Shown here piece by piece: positions 11,401 to 25,773 of a stretch of DNA of 64,000 nt (positions within the stretch are counted from its first letter, which is position 1; each line of letters begins with the position of its first letter). Source of the DNA: Oscheius onirici (Eukaryota > Nematoda > Chromadorea > Rhabditida > Rhabditidae); contig OW051471.1 of assembly GCA_932521025.1 (NCBI GenBank), forward strand, positions 2,604,001 through 2,668,000, written 5' to 3'. Position numbers and translations under genes: made by a program. The notes under the pieces are model-generated. The model was not told where the DNA came from and searched no databases. It worked only from the letters and a program-made list of their open reading frames with translations.

Positions 11401-13829
11401 TCCTGCGTTTATTTTTGTTTTATCCTGCGTTTTCGTGATATAATGGTCTCGCGGCAAACTAAATAGATTACGGTGAAGTTTTCTTTTTATTGAACAAACC
11501 ATAGCAGTGTTTTGAGATTTATCGAACACATGAGCGGCACAGGGTTTGTTATTACAACTTCAGACGGCGATGAAAATTTTTTTTGAGAAACGGAATGTTT
11601 GTGATTATTGGTGCAAGGTAACCAAAAAGCATGATATTTTTTTTCGATCTCCAATTACCGTTGTCAGGTATAGCCTAATTTGAAAACATTACTTTATTGT
11701 ATTTTATCCAGAGCCGAAATTGAAACTGCTCCATTTTTCCTCATTGCCTGCTTCAGAAAGCAGCGAAACAATGTGATTCTGTAAGAATAAGGACCTGCAA
11801 AAACTTCCATCTCTAAAACATGCACAACTAGCAAATTGCTGTCACTTGTTTAGCCAGCAAATTCACCTAGAATTGAAACATTTTTATTGACAAAACGTCC
11901 AGCTTGAGAAAATTTTTTGCGTGTTTCTTTCCGTTCAAAGGATAAAGTGCCACATTTTGGAATAGCTGAGTCTTACAAAAGTGAAGCAAAGTTACGAGAA
12001 CTTTGAGTGTTTGTACAGAATTTCCGAAACATCACAGATGCGTAAACTAGTTCCAATGAGTACAGGAAAGGAAGTAACTGCACCAATGAGTGACACATTT
12101 TTGACTTGCAAATTACCACGGTTATATAAAACTGACGACAATGTAGAAGCTTACAACTTCGAAGAGTAGTGCTAAAAGTTGTCAAATATCTTATTCGAAC
12201 AGCCAAGTAATTGCTAGCAAAAAAATTTTCATTATAAAGTTTCCATGTAACTTGAAATTTCCCAAACAATGCAGTTTTCCTCGATTCTTTTTCAACAACT
12301 TTGTAGTCGGCTTTCACACTCCAAAACACTCGAAACTTGTATTCTTTCGGCTTTTTCCGCTATGACTTTCAAATTGAACGACCGGTTCTCCAACTTCACT
12401 TTTAGTTTGATTGCAATACTTCCGTCACCAGTGAAATAAATCGTCCCAGATTCACTAAAACTACCAAAAACCTCAGTATTCTTTCAATATATAAAAACAA
12501 CGTTTTTAGGTCTCCCAATTCATTCCCTGCATCGGTCCCTGTCTGAACAAGCTCTGGATTCGGGGTGAGGTGAATATCAATGCTCTTCGTCTTCTGGTCA
12601 ATTTGTCCTGCTGTCCCGATTTGGTTCCGCACATTCTGGGAGCAAAGGTATGAATATTTGAAAAAAAAAAAGAAAAAAACCAATTTCAGGCCGTCTCGGG
12701 GCTCTTGAGGATCTTGGACACGGACAGGGATGAAATTCTCATGAGAGCAGTGACGTGGCTCTTGTGTACCTCATCCGCAGTGGAAGCACTGCATATTTCT
12801 TACGATAGGATTGCAGAGTATAATCAGGTACATTTTTTTCCCTTTTGTCACAGACTTCAATTTCTGACTGTACTTAGGGCTTCTGAGAAACGAAAAAACG
12901 TTGCTGAAGGAAAAAATCAACTTTTTCGTTGCGTCGTTTTTTGTTTTAGAACGCTTCTGTTGCTTTTTATGCAAATTTGCGTACACTGTGATTTTTTTTC
13001 CATTTTCTCGTGATCGAAAGTACGCAACTTGAAGATTTGGCTGAAGACAGGACAAAAAAGAGTGAATGTTTGGAGAATAGATACCAGGTTCCTTTATGAA
13101 ACAGCAGTTTTCGATATTTGTTTACAAAAGGGCAAACGGTTTCAAATAAAAGAAAGAGTTTTCGTTATTTTCAGCTGGAACGATTTTCCAGTTGTATATT
13201 TTTGCTCGTGCTCGTTACAATTTGTTCGTTACAACTTTTGTATCAAACCAACAATCGCATCCTCACTAACAGAAGAGATTCAACAAAGACTCACTATTTA
13301 GGTTACGCCCTTGATTTTCACCTTGGCTTCCCAAAGTTGCAGAGGACATAACCTGCTCATTTTCTTACTATAATTTCATGTGAAACATCATTTTTCGATT
13401 GGGCATCTTGCCTGTTCAAATCAAACAAACGAGCTACCATGTCCAAGAATTCATTTTCAAAACTGGAATCAAACTTTTCTATTTAGGAAATGTATTGATT
13501 CAACTAATTGATATAAGAACAAAGTTTGGTATGTGGACGATATTTTGTGGTATTTCGTTGGATGTAAAACTTTACCAAAAAAATACTTTCAGGACCCCTT
13601 CCACAACCCCGCTCACACTCTCTATTTCTCCATTTACGGCCCGAAAAATCGAGAAGAATTGGCAAATCGCTGTCGAGAACTGCTCATCTATCCATTCAAA
13701 GACATTGCCGATAAATCGAAGCGTCTTTTGGCTGTTCTACCAAGGGTAAGTCTAATAGATAAAAAAAGATAGAGAAACGTTCAGATTCCCCCTTTTCCGA
13801 CGGCCGGATCCAATTTGAATAGACTGTAG
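5442..13829 (+). CDS. Armadillo-like repeat protein, putative N-myristoylated
   Basis: Exons read: 5442-5504, 9918-10073, about 10250-10324, 10811-10945, 10988-11110, 12510-12647, 12690-12827, 13593-13745 and 13785-13829 (TAG). The ATG follows TTTTTAG directly. The protein starts MGQQHSG, which fits the Gly2/Ser6 N-myristoylation pattern. Later exons carry helical repeats such as LLTVLSNATAYPANQ, LMLLQCVANMAV, ALQALTNLTLRI and NALRLLVNLSCCPDLVPHIL, which look like ARM/ARMC10-type repeats. Most junctions are phase 0. The exception is the 10073 to ~10250 join, where the readable frame needs one extra base, so a small exon may be missed or the frame is broken there. The 4.4 kb intron 1 is filled with foldback repeats. 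The family role is protein-protein scaffolding; I cannot name an orthologue. The predicted length is about 340 residues. Confidence 0.68.
7355..7872. repeat. Foldback MITE
   Basis: About 518 bp with termini TTGGACAAAAAGTGAACAAT, inverted at the right end (ATTGTTCACTTTTTGTCCAA). The arms extend through CTCTTACAAAAGTCAAATCC. It lies in intron 1 of the Arm gene. Confidence 0.82.
8245..8540. repeat. R1 dispersed repeat copy
   Basis: Reverse-oriented relative to the 331-750 copy: CTGAAGCTCTAATTGAGGAT, a poly-G tract at about 8369, and TTTAGCCCTGGAAGGGCGTT at the end. Confidence 0.8.
8541..9686. repeat. Large foldback with nested tRNA-like repeat
   Basis: TCTATAAACTTACCAACTTG at the left end is inverted at the right end (AAGTTGGTAAGTTTATAGA), with further matching arms inside. 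The interior holds the AAATGTAGGTCTACCCTAGG repeat (9040-9330) and a tRNA-like stretch (CGATGGCGCAGTGGGC ... GGGTTCGCGTCC) at 9330-9391. It fills the right half of the Arm gene's intron 1. Confidence 0.78.
11121..11292. repeat. Small foldback MITE
   Basis: Termini GTCTGTTCAAAAAAAGAACG / GCGTTTTTTTAACAGAC with arms through AGTAACCCATAAATATTTCG. It directly abuts another foldback on its right. Confidence 0.8.
11294..11504. repeat. Small foldback MITE
   Basis: Termini TATGGTTTGTTCAATAAAAA / TTTTTATTGAACAAACCATA, followed by inward arms including TAGTTTGTCGCGAGA / TCGCGGCAAACTA. It lies in an intron of the Arm gene. Confidence 0.82.
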
Positions 13830-13984
13830 ACTGAAGGGGATACCTGAAACTATGCTCAACTGACGAGAAAAACGATGAGATCTCTCCGAGACAACTTCAA
13901 AACCACTTGTGCACTACTTGTAGCTTCTTTTTGTGTGTTTTTTGAATGAAAATAAATTTTTCAGTGAAGTTATAAGTGTTCGAA

Positions 13985-14310
13985 TAGTAGCGAATTATTA
14001 GGGTGCGCGGAAAGTATTTTGGTGGCGCCCATAACTCCTTCTAGAAAAATGGAAATCAACTGATCTTTTATTCAAAATGTAGGTTTCATTGAGGCCGAAT
14101 TAATAGGCTATATAAGAGACCTGGATATATTACCGTTTGAGAAAAGCGAACGTTCCAAGTTTCAATCAAAACATCATTTTGCCCATAACTCTTCAGTATT
14201 GCATCCTACAAAAAAGTTGTCAACTAGTGAAAATTGCAGCTCAATGAGACCAGCATTTTGCTTTTTCGAAAAACGATTTTCGACTTTAGGATCATGTCGA
14301 AAACGAAGAT
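13985..14310. repeat. Dispersed repeat, single arm
   Basis: AAAATGTAGGTTTCATTGAG, TATAAGAGACCTGGATATAT and TTGCATCCTACAAAAAAGTT match the arms of the foldbacks at 8.5-9.7 kb and 57.9-59.1 kb. It lies between the Arm and coiled-coil genes; 13830-13984 and 14403-14730 show nothing further. Confidence 0.7.
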
Positions 14311-14319
14311 ATCCCGGAA

Positions 14320-14402
14320 AATCAATATTTGAGGTGTTTGAGGTTTGAATGCGCGGGCTTCTAAGATTTCTGCTATCTGGTTATAATGGGACTGTCCATT
14401 TT
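14320..14402. mobile_element. TTAA-family MITE end fragment
   Basis: Only one terminus is present (GTTTGAGGTTTGAATGCGCG ... GGTTATAATGGGACTGTCC), matching the right end of the 60.5 kb element. The rest is missing. Confidence 0.65.
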
Positions 14403-14730
14403 TAGACTACGATTTACGGTTACTGTAGGTTTCACGCCTAGTACAACAACTCTTATTTGCTTCATCACATTATTAAATAAGAAGAAAGTGAGAAGAAGCT
14501 CCATCACATTATTGAGTGCGAGTTTTGTTGGCAGCAAAATAGAGCTAAAACTTTCAAATGATCAGGAAAAATCCATATTTCTCCTTTGACGCTTCTAGAT
14601 TCTCTGAGCAGCGAAACAGCCGCGGAAGTGTTTTCTATGATAGGGTGAGATGGCATCGTTTTTATTACCAATTTGGCTCTTGCCTTTGTTAGGCTGATAA
14701 GAATTCGTTAATCTGTACGTCTCCGAAACA

Positions 14731-16199
14731 ATGGCAGAATCCTGGATCGCGAATGTTCGTAAGAATACTGATATGCTCTCATCTGTTTTGGTTTCGCATC
14801 TTCTATTTAGGTCACAAGCATTTAGCTGCTTCCGAGCTGAAGATTTGTGACCAAATATTGTAAGGAGAAGGTCTGCTCGTCAAGCAGCTGAAAGATATTA
14901 ATAAAGTTTGACTCTGAAAATATTCAAAAACACAAATTCAGGTCTTTGCTTTTATGGCACAATTTGCTGAAAAAGTTAGCGCTGATCCGAACGCGATTTT
15001 CAACTTCCGCCTGGCTTTTCTGACTCACTTTGATGAGCTCTTCGACAGCATGCGAGTGATAGACACTCGTTTTCACGGCGAAGAAGACACCCTCATGAGA
15101 ATCCGGCACAGGTACCCGGAAACGTCATTTTTCCTACCATATTTTTAGGATTATAACGAAAAGAGCCACTCTGACCGACTGCAAAATGAGTGCAGTTGAA
15201 TCGGCTGAACTTCACAAGCTGATCGTTTTGGCGAAACCTCAGCGGGCGCACATTATGCACATGTCCGTTCAGCTGGCTCACGCCAAAGAAAAAGAAGCCA
15301 AGGCGGTCAAGAAGGAAGTCAAAGCGGCTGCTGCAGTTATTGCAACTGCCGCCTTTTTTTCCGCCGGCTTTGCACTCCACTCTGGTTCAAGCTGGAAAAG
15401 CGACGATTTCCTTGGTAGTAAAGATGACAGAAAGTAAAAGAAAGTTTGACTCAGATCCAAGCTGAATTGGAGCTGAAGAAACAAAGAGAACGACTTGAAA
15501 CTGCGACGAATAATCGCAACGCAAGAATGAGTGAGTCGGGGGATTGAACGAGTGACAAAGACTGCCGAGTTTTCGAAAGTCTGCCCTTATCGTGGCAAAC
15601 CCCGTCAGGTTTTCTATTATGCTTTACCATGTGACGGAAATTCGTGAAGGAATATACTGATCCCGCCACGAACTGATTTGCCATCTTGTCCAGCCCCTAG
15701 CAAATCTTCAGGCCCGATTTTTCAATGGTTGATTTCCAGAAAGACTGGAAGCTCTTGGCAACAAGCAGGCTCAGATACAGAACGCCCAGCAGAACATAAA
15801 AGAGCTCATTAATCTGTGTGCCGGCCTGGATGGCCGCTTTAAGAAACTTGTCATTTTGGCAGAATTTACTCATCACGTTCGTCATCACGAGTCAACAAGG
15901 TATTGCAAATCTCTATAAAGACCATTTTTTCAGCTACACATCGGCACAAAGTCGCTGAAAGTCAGCCTAGATAAGTATGGACAGTATCCGGCGTGAGTTT
16001 TTTCGTCGAAGTTGAAAACGAGTTGTTCAGAGCGGATAAGGTCGCAGCTAGACAAGAAGTTTTGATTGCTGCACAGAGACTTCACAACATGTGGAAGATT
16101 CAGAAAGCCACTCCGATCGGAATTTTCATTCTATCGATCGGCAACAAGACATCTCTGCAGATCATGCAAACGATCGAAAGAGATCACTCAAACCTTTAG
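14731..16199 (+). CDS. Coiled-coil protein of unknown family, with an in-frame stop
   Basis: Exons read: 14731-14758, 14811-14905, 14942-15111, 15149-15414, 15462-15530, 15740-15876 (or to 15899), 15934-15992 and 16031-16199 (TAG). An AATAAA signal follows at about 16243. The protein (about 330 residues) is mostly charged helix. A hydrophobic Ala-rich segment (AAAAVIATAAFFSAGFAL) lies near residue 175, followed by Lys/Glu/Gln-rich coiled coil. Exon 2 contains TAA at 14861-14863 in the frame used on both sides of it (..CDQI before, ..LVKQLKDINK after), and no plausible intron removes it. The gene is therefore a recent pseudogene, carries a sequence error, or I have misread the structure. The acceptor of exon 5 ends CCAAG rather than TTTCAG, so that junction is less sure. 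I do not recognise the family. Confidence 0.55.
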
Positions 16200-16910
16200 T
16201 TTTTGTCAGTAAAAAAGAGAACGTTCATCACTTACATTTAGTAATAAAACTTTTTGTTCAGTTTCTGTAACGATTCTAAATATAGGTTATTTGTTTCACA
16301 ACGTCAATACAAAGGAATAGACTGCACGAATGGGTACTTGACCGTTGACACATCATGTTGATCATCTGTAGTTTGTTTGACGAAAAAATGTTCGGATGGG
16401 CGTTACTTCAAAAGATGCGTCACACATTCAATTTTGTGCAAAATAAGGCCCCTTCAAACAGGCGTTCATTGCTATAAAATAACCTTTTCAAATGGAGTGT
16501 TTGTGCGCATAGTTGGTCGTATGAACAGGTTTCCAAATATTCTTTCCTAACAACAGGCATGAACTTATTTCTACTGTATGTTTCACAGTTTATGTATGGC
16601 CAAATGGAGAGCGCCTTTTTTTGATTTGAACCATTCAATTCTGCAAAGACGAAATTTTAGCATATTTTCGACTGCTTTTTTGCATAACAAAAAACGCGAA
16701 TTACTAGCACGGGACCGGTTTCCACGCTTTGCTTACTAGCACGAGTCCGGTGAATGACTATGGTTCAATTTTTAATGTTTCACTTTTTCGTCAAGTATGG
16801 CTCGAAGCTGTGAGTTTAATATTCTATCCTTTGTTTGGGAAAAAATAACATTTCGTTCTGTTTCAGAAGCTAGTTATATAAACACTTTTCTCGAACGCCT
16901 CTAATTTTTA
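16200..16910. other. Convergent intergenic region
   Basis: Between the 3' ends of the coiled-coil and copper transporter genes. An AATAAA at about 16243 serves the left gene. TTACTAGCACG occurs twice around 16701-16742. Nothing else is supported. Confidence 0.5.
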
Positions 16911-17841
16911 TTACAAGTACTTCCTGGCCCCGAAGAAGTAACATCCAATGGCCAGACCAAGAGAACAGGAGATGCACAGCCACAAGCTGTAGGTCATGAA
17001 GAAGAGCATGAAAGTCATGGAAAGGGCGCTCTGTAGTCCAAAAAGAACAGTATCCAGCCAGTGGTTCTTCGAGAGGAAGTGAGAGTACCATCTGAAGTTT
17101 TCTGAGATTTACAAAGTTTCGGAAATTACGTTACTGGTCGGCTGCGATTGCTTTTGACAACCCAGCGTAGCCAGCGGACCATCTCCAGGACGACACCCCA
17201 CATGATGACGACGAGACAGGACCAGACCATGGCTGAAAGTTATTCTGTTTTCCGGAAAAGAAATGTCACATTCTGTTCAACAGAGCGGAATTTCAATTTT
17301 TTGTTTCAGAGTAGAGGTAAACAAAGTGCGCAACTGAGATGACGCTGTGTCATTGTACCTGTTGCGTAAACTAATAATCGTGTCCAAAGTGTTTTCATCT
17401 GGGAAGGGTGATCTTCTAATCGACTAGATACCACCTAATCTCAGAGTTTTCAGTGAAACTCAGAAGCGTTTCAAAAGCATGAAATGGTTTGACAATGTTT
17501 CACCGTTTTTAGAACTAAATCTGGGGAACAAAGTTGGTCAATAGTTCGTCCCATTCTACTGACTAAAATTCTTGCAAACGGTTCTAAGACTATCTGGTAC
17601 CGTTTTCTAGCCAAATGTTCCAAAAAGATTCAATCCTTTTTGTTTGAACCAAAAACTTTCTAAGTTTCAAAATTAGTTCGAGAGTCCTTCAAACTTTGCT
17701 GTTTTAGTCCTGTTGTGTTCCAACCAAAAAAAATCTTTTAGAAAAAAACCCACTTCCAGAATCCTCTATGGTCCACGACTTGAAGAGAGCCCGGTCGGCT
17801 GGCTCGGTATGGAACCACATCCACATTTGTGCCTTGCCCAT
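16911..17841 (-). CDS. Ctr-type copper transporter
   Basis: Three exons, 17754-17841, 17130-17232 and 16911-17091, give a 123-residue protein. The ATG lies nine bases behind a TTTCAG acceptor. The N-terminus is short (MGKAQMWMWFHTEP). TM1 is around MVWSCLVVIMWGVVLEM. TM2 holds the MxxxM copper-selectivity motif (in MTFMLFFM). TM3 holds GxxxG packing (GLAIGCYFFGARKY). This is the family's standard three-helix topology, so the product is expected to be a trimeric high-affinity Cu(I) importer in the plasma or endosomal membrane. The Met-rich extracellular N-terminus seen in many Ctr1 proteins is nearly absent, like the shorter nematode or Ctr2-like members. On the mRNA strand the AATAAA signal begins inside the stop codon, so the 3' UTR must be very short. 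The gene converges with the coiled-coil gene to its left. Confidence 0.92.
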
Positions 17842-18654
17842 TTTTCTCTGAAATATTAAAGTGTTGAGCTGTAAGCCGTCATTTGCAGATAGACACCATA
17901 GAGCAACAGAAAACACGAATGTGAATGATGCAACAATTATAATATTTTCGCGTTTCTAGAGATCTCGCAACAAACCGTCTCGGACTAGAGAGGACATCGT
18001 TTTGCCATGGAAAATGACAATGAAATAAGCACAAATATGTACATAGATTGGAGGTTCCGGGAATACAGCTAGTACTGGCAGGCCGATGCTTTTTCGATAT
18101 TTCAGTACTTTTTGAAACAAATAAACAGTTGAAAAGAGGAAGAATAAAAAAGGGGCTGCAAAATATGTTCCTCTGTAAGCGAGGCTGTTGATCATGGAGC
18201 GACCAACTACAGAATCGATAAGATTTGTTGATTGTATTGGCTTGTCGGCTGGTGATAACACAAGGAACGTGCAGAATGACAACAGGTGATGAAAAGCCTA
18301 TTTTTCGTTCGACCTTTTTAAATGTTTCGGTAAAAATGTATAGAAGAACAGGTAGTCTGCTGTCAGTGTTCTTGTGTATTCCTCAGTTTGGATGAATAAA
18401 AATCTGAGCAAAAAGGAGATGTTTCTCTTATTCCTGTCCAAGATTTTTCAATATTTCAATAAAAATACAAAAACTAGACTTTGCTTTTTTGTAGCACTGC
18501 CACGTAAAGGAAAACGAAAATAAAGAGGACAACAGTAAATACAGCAGTTCTTCGTGAAATCACCACACGCACAGAGAGCACTATTATTAATTTTTGAAAC
18601 AAAAGAACATCACCAGCGTGTAGCGCCTCCAAAAACCCCCGGAACCGTAAAACA
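17842..18654. other. Intergenic, no supported feature
   Basis: Upstream of the copper transporter. A 108-codon minus-strand open frame (17956-18282) is hydrophobic but has no splice partner or recognisable motif. Confidence 0.5.
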
Positions 18655-18752
18655 AAAGCTTTTGCTGCCGACGGGAATCGAACCAGGAACCCCTCGGCGG
18701 CATTTGGTTTTTCCGAGCAAAAGCTTTAGTCACTAGGCCGTTAAAACAAAAG
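18655..18752 (-). repeat. tRNA-like sequence, minus strand
   Basis: The minus strand reads ACGGCCTAGTGACTAAAGC (A-box-like) and CTGGTTCGATTCCCG (B box) about 45 nt apart. The T stem is mispaired, so it is a tRNA-derived repeat rather than a gene. Confidence 0.5.
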
Positions 18753-18797
18753 TCGCACCCGTACGGTATCGGCTGCGACCATATCTGTTAGCTGCTT

Positions 18798-18880
18798 TTT
18801 TGTAGCCAAGTGGTTAGGGCGTTTGCTTTGGGAATCGCACGCTGCTAGGGGTCTCGAGTTCGAATCCCGTCAACGAAAAT
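18798..18880 (+). repeat. tRNA-like sequence (pol III A/B boxes), not a functional tRNA
   Basis: TAGCCAAGTGGTTAGGGCG matches an A box and GAGTTCGAATCCC a B box, as in Leu/Ser tRNAs. The T stem and acceptor stem do not pair, so it is probably a SINE head or pseudo-tRNA. It stands about 35 bp upstream of the LINE 3' fragment. Confidence 0.6.
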
Positions 18881-18914
18881 TCTTTTTGCGAAACGTCCCC
18901 TTGGGTTTTCGATA

Positions 18915-19275
18915 ACGCTGAACAAGATTCTTACTCCACAGAGTCAGGAACAACGATGTAAGAAGAAAGACAGGACTCACTGACATACAAGTACTAGCCT
19001 GGAGACGAAAGCTGAATTGGGCACAGAAGATAGCCACAATGGCAAACGATAGATGGCCCAAAATATCTACGCAATAGTGGCCTATCGGACGGAAAAGGAC
19101 TTTGGGGCATCATCTCACACGGTGGGAAGACGAAATCAGAAGAGCGACTGGACGACTTGGACATTGTCCTGCTACATGGATGAGACAAGCTCGGATTGGC
19201 GGAGTTGAGTGGTTCAGATCCATGGTGCCGGCGCAGAACCCACTTTTGTGATTGCGATTCTGGAAATAAATTTGA
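18915..19275 (+). mobile_element. Decayed LINE 3' end (RTE-like C-terminus)
   Basis: One frame reads RNNDVRRKTGLTDIQ, WRRKLNWAQKIATMANDRW, then after an in-frame TAG, LTRWEDEIRRATGR and GVEWFRSMV, stopping at about 19250 just before AATAAA. This is the usual C-terminal tail of RTE/LINE reverse transcriptases (R..TG..DI....+.+WAGH.ARM.DNRW...RW.D+I). Only the 3' end remains. Confidence 0.75.
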
Positions 19276-19515
19276 ATTTGAACAAGATCCTGCGGTTTTT
19301 TTTTCAAAACACTTTGTTTGCGAAATGCAGCTGCTTCTCCGGTCCAAACCCTTGCTTGTGAGGAAACGAAACATACCCATAGGATTCTAAAATTTTCTTG
19401 TTTAGCCCCCATGACTACTGTAATTTGCATCACATTAGCTGCCAGTCTCTGGAATGGACCACATGATTGCACATGCATAAAACAAGACCTAGTTCGAGTC
19501 AGCTGTTCAGTCCTC

Positions 19516-20275
19516 ATGCTTCTCCTTCTATTCTCTGCTTTCTCCATTCCATCATCAGCAAGCGGCTTTGCAGGTAACCCAGCTGAAAAAAAAGAGTTAT
19601 TGAGCTGACGTATAGTCCGCTCAAAAATTAAAGGGTAAAAAATACCTTCATTTTGGGATCCATCTTGTGCGCGAAAATAGAATGCTTAGCCTGAAATCAG
19701 GCAGCGTATCCGTTTTTTTCAAATGCTTCTTCACAGCCAGTTTTTATGACAATTTCAGTGGAATCTCCCCCATTTGAACTTCGCTCGAACGATTACTTCG
19801 TATTCCACATTGAAGAGGGGACTATGTCTTCGTAAGGGTACTGAAAATTGTCACCTTATTCCGAAATTCAGGACTAACATTAATTTTCTGAATTCGACAG
19901 GTACCAAGGTTACTGTAACTTGGCTTTCACAGACCCGCAGTTTTGATAACGGGCGTTTTGGAAGGGTTGTTTTGGGTGAGGCACCCAAGACCGAACTGAA
20001 CACAAAACTACTGCTTTTCGCAACCGATTATTTGGGTTCATATGCTCTCTATTTCGACTTTGTTTTCCATTTCAACGGAAAGCATTGGACAGTACGTTTT
20101 GCTTTCTTTTAGGCCCCCACAAAAATGAAATCAGATCTGCCAATTCAACGATGAATGGTCAAAGCTGAACAAAACGCTTCCTGGAGGTTCGCCAGATCTG
20201 GTACGAAGAATTGTAGCAACCGACAACAGTGTGTCGCAGATACAAATCTGTAACATGACCACGAGACCGTGTTGA
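19516..20275 (+). CDS. Predicted secreted protein, unknown family
   Basis: Four exons (19516-19573, 19759-19831, 19872-20091, 20135-20275) join in consistent phases to about 163 residues. The ATG lies five bases behind a TTCAG acceptor and opens a clear signal peptide (MLLLLFSAFSIPSSASG). AATAAA follows the stop within a few bases (about 20277). The mature part is rich in aromatic residues and alternating beta-type stretches (FDFVFHFNGKHW, then RRIVATDNSVSQIQIC). This loosely recalls a galectin-like beta sandwich, but I see no diagnostic sugar-binding signature, so that is only a guess. It lies just upstream of the aspartic protease gene on the same strand, with 373 bp between stop and start. 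Confidence 0.62.
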
Positions 20276-20648
20276 AAATAAATTTGAGTAGTGAGGGTTT
20301 CTGGTTGAGACAGGGGAAATCCATAGACCACTGATCATCATCTGTCAAAAGTGTACTTTTCAACTCTTACCCATTCTACCCCCGAAGCGTCCATCAGCAA
20401 CAGCTGATTCAACAGCCACTTTCCATATGCTCCCCTTCCATTTGTCGAAAGCAATCGGGAACACAGTTCAAAAAGTGATTCATTCGGAGAGGGTTCAAAA
20501 CGGTCCCCGTTTTGTAATCCTTCCCCCGGTTTGGCTTCATAAAACAATAACGAGCACTGCCTCGTCACTCCGGGCGACCATTTTTTGTCTCGTGATCACT
20601 TTTTCAATTTTTCCTTTGCTTCAAAACTACAATTAGAAATGGCTTCAG

Positions 20649-25524
<4,876 letters not shown>

Positions 25525-25773
25525 TAACCAAAAAAACTGCTTCCATATCAAGAAATCGATTTTCTTTTGAAAAGAGATTCTTTTGAAAAGAAAAAGATAC
25601 AGTTTATTAAATCCAAAATGAAACAACTGTGCATACAGAAAAACGGTTCAAAAAGTAATACTGACAAGACTGAGAAATGAGTAAATTTGTTCGTAGTTTT
25701 GAAGTGATTCGAAAGTTGAGCGATTTCAAGGAAAAAGGGGACAAAAATATGTGCTTTTTACGCACTTTGACCT

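Noticed and set aside
17956..18282. 108-codon hydrophobic minus-strand frame upstream of the copper transporter
   Set aside because: It resembles a membrane protein only by composition; no flanking exons or conserved motif.
18798..18880. Functional tRNA gene
   Set aside because: A and B boxes are present, but T-stem and acceptor-stem pairs do not form.
19110..19547. 145-codon minus-strand frame
   Set aside because: It is the shadow of the LINE 3' fragment and of the signal-peptide exon of the secreted protein gene on the other strand.
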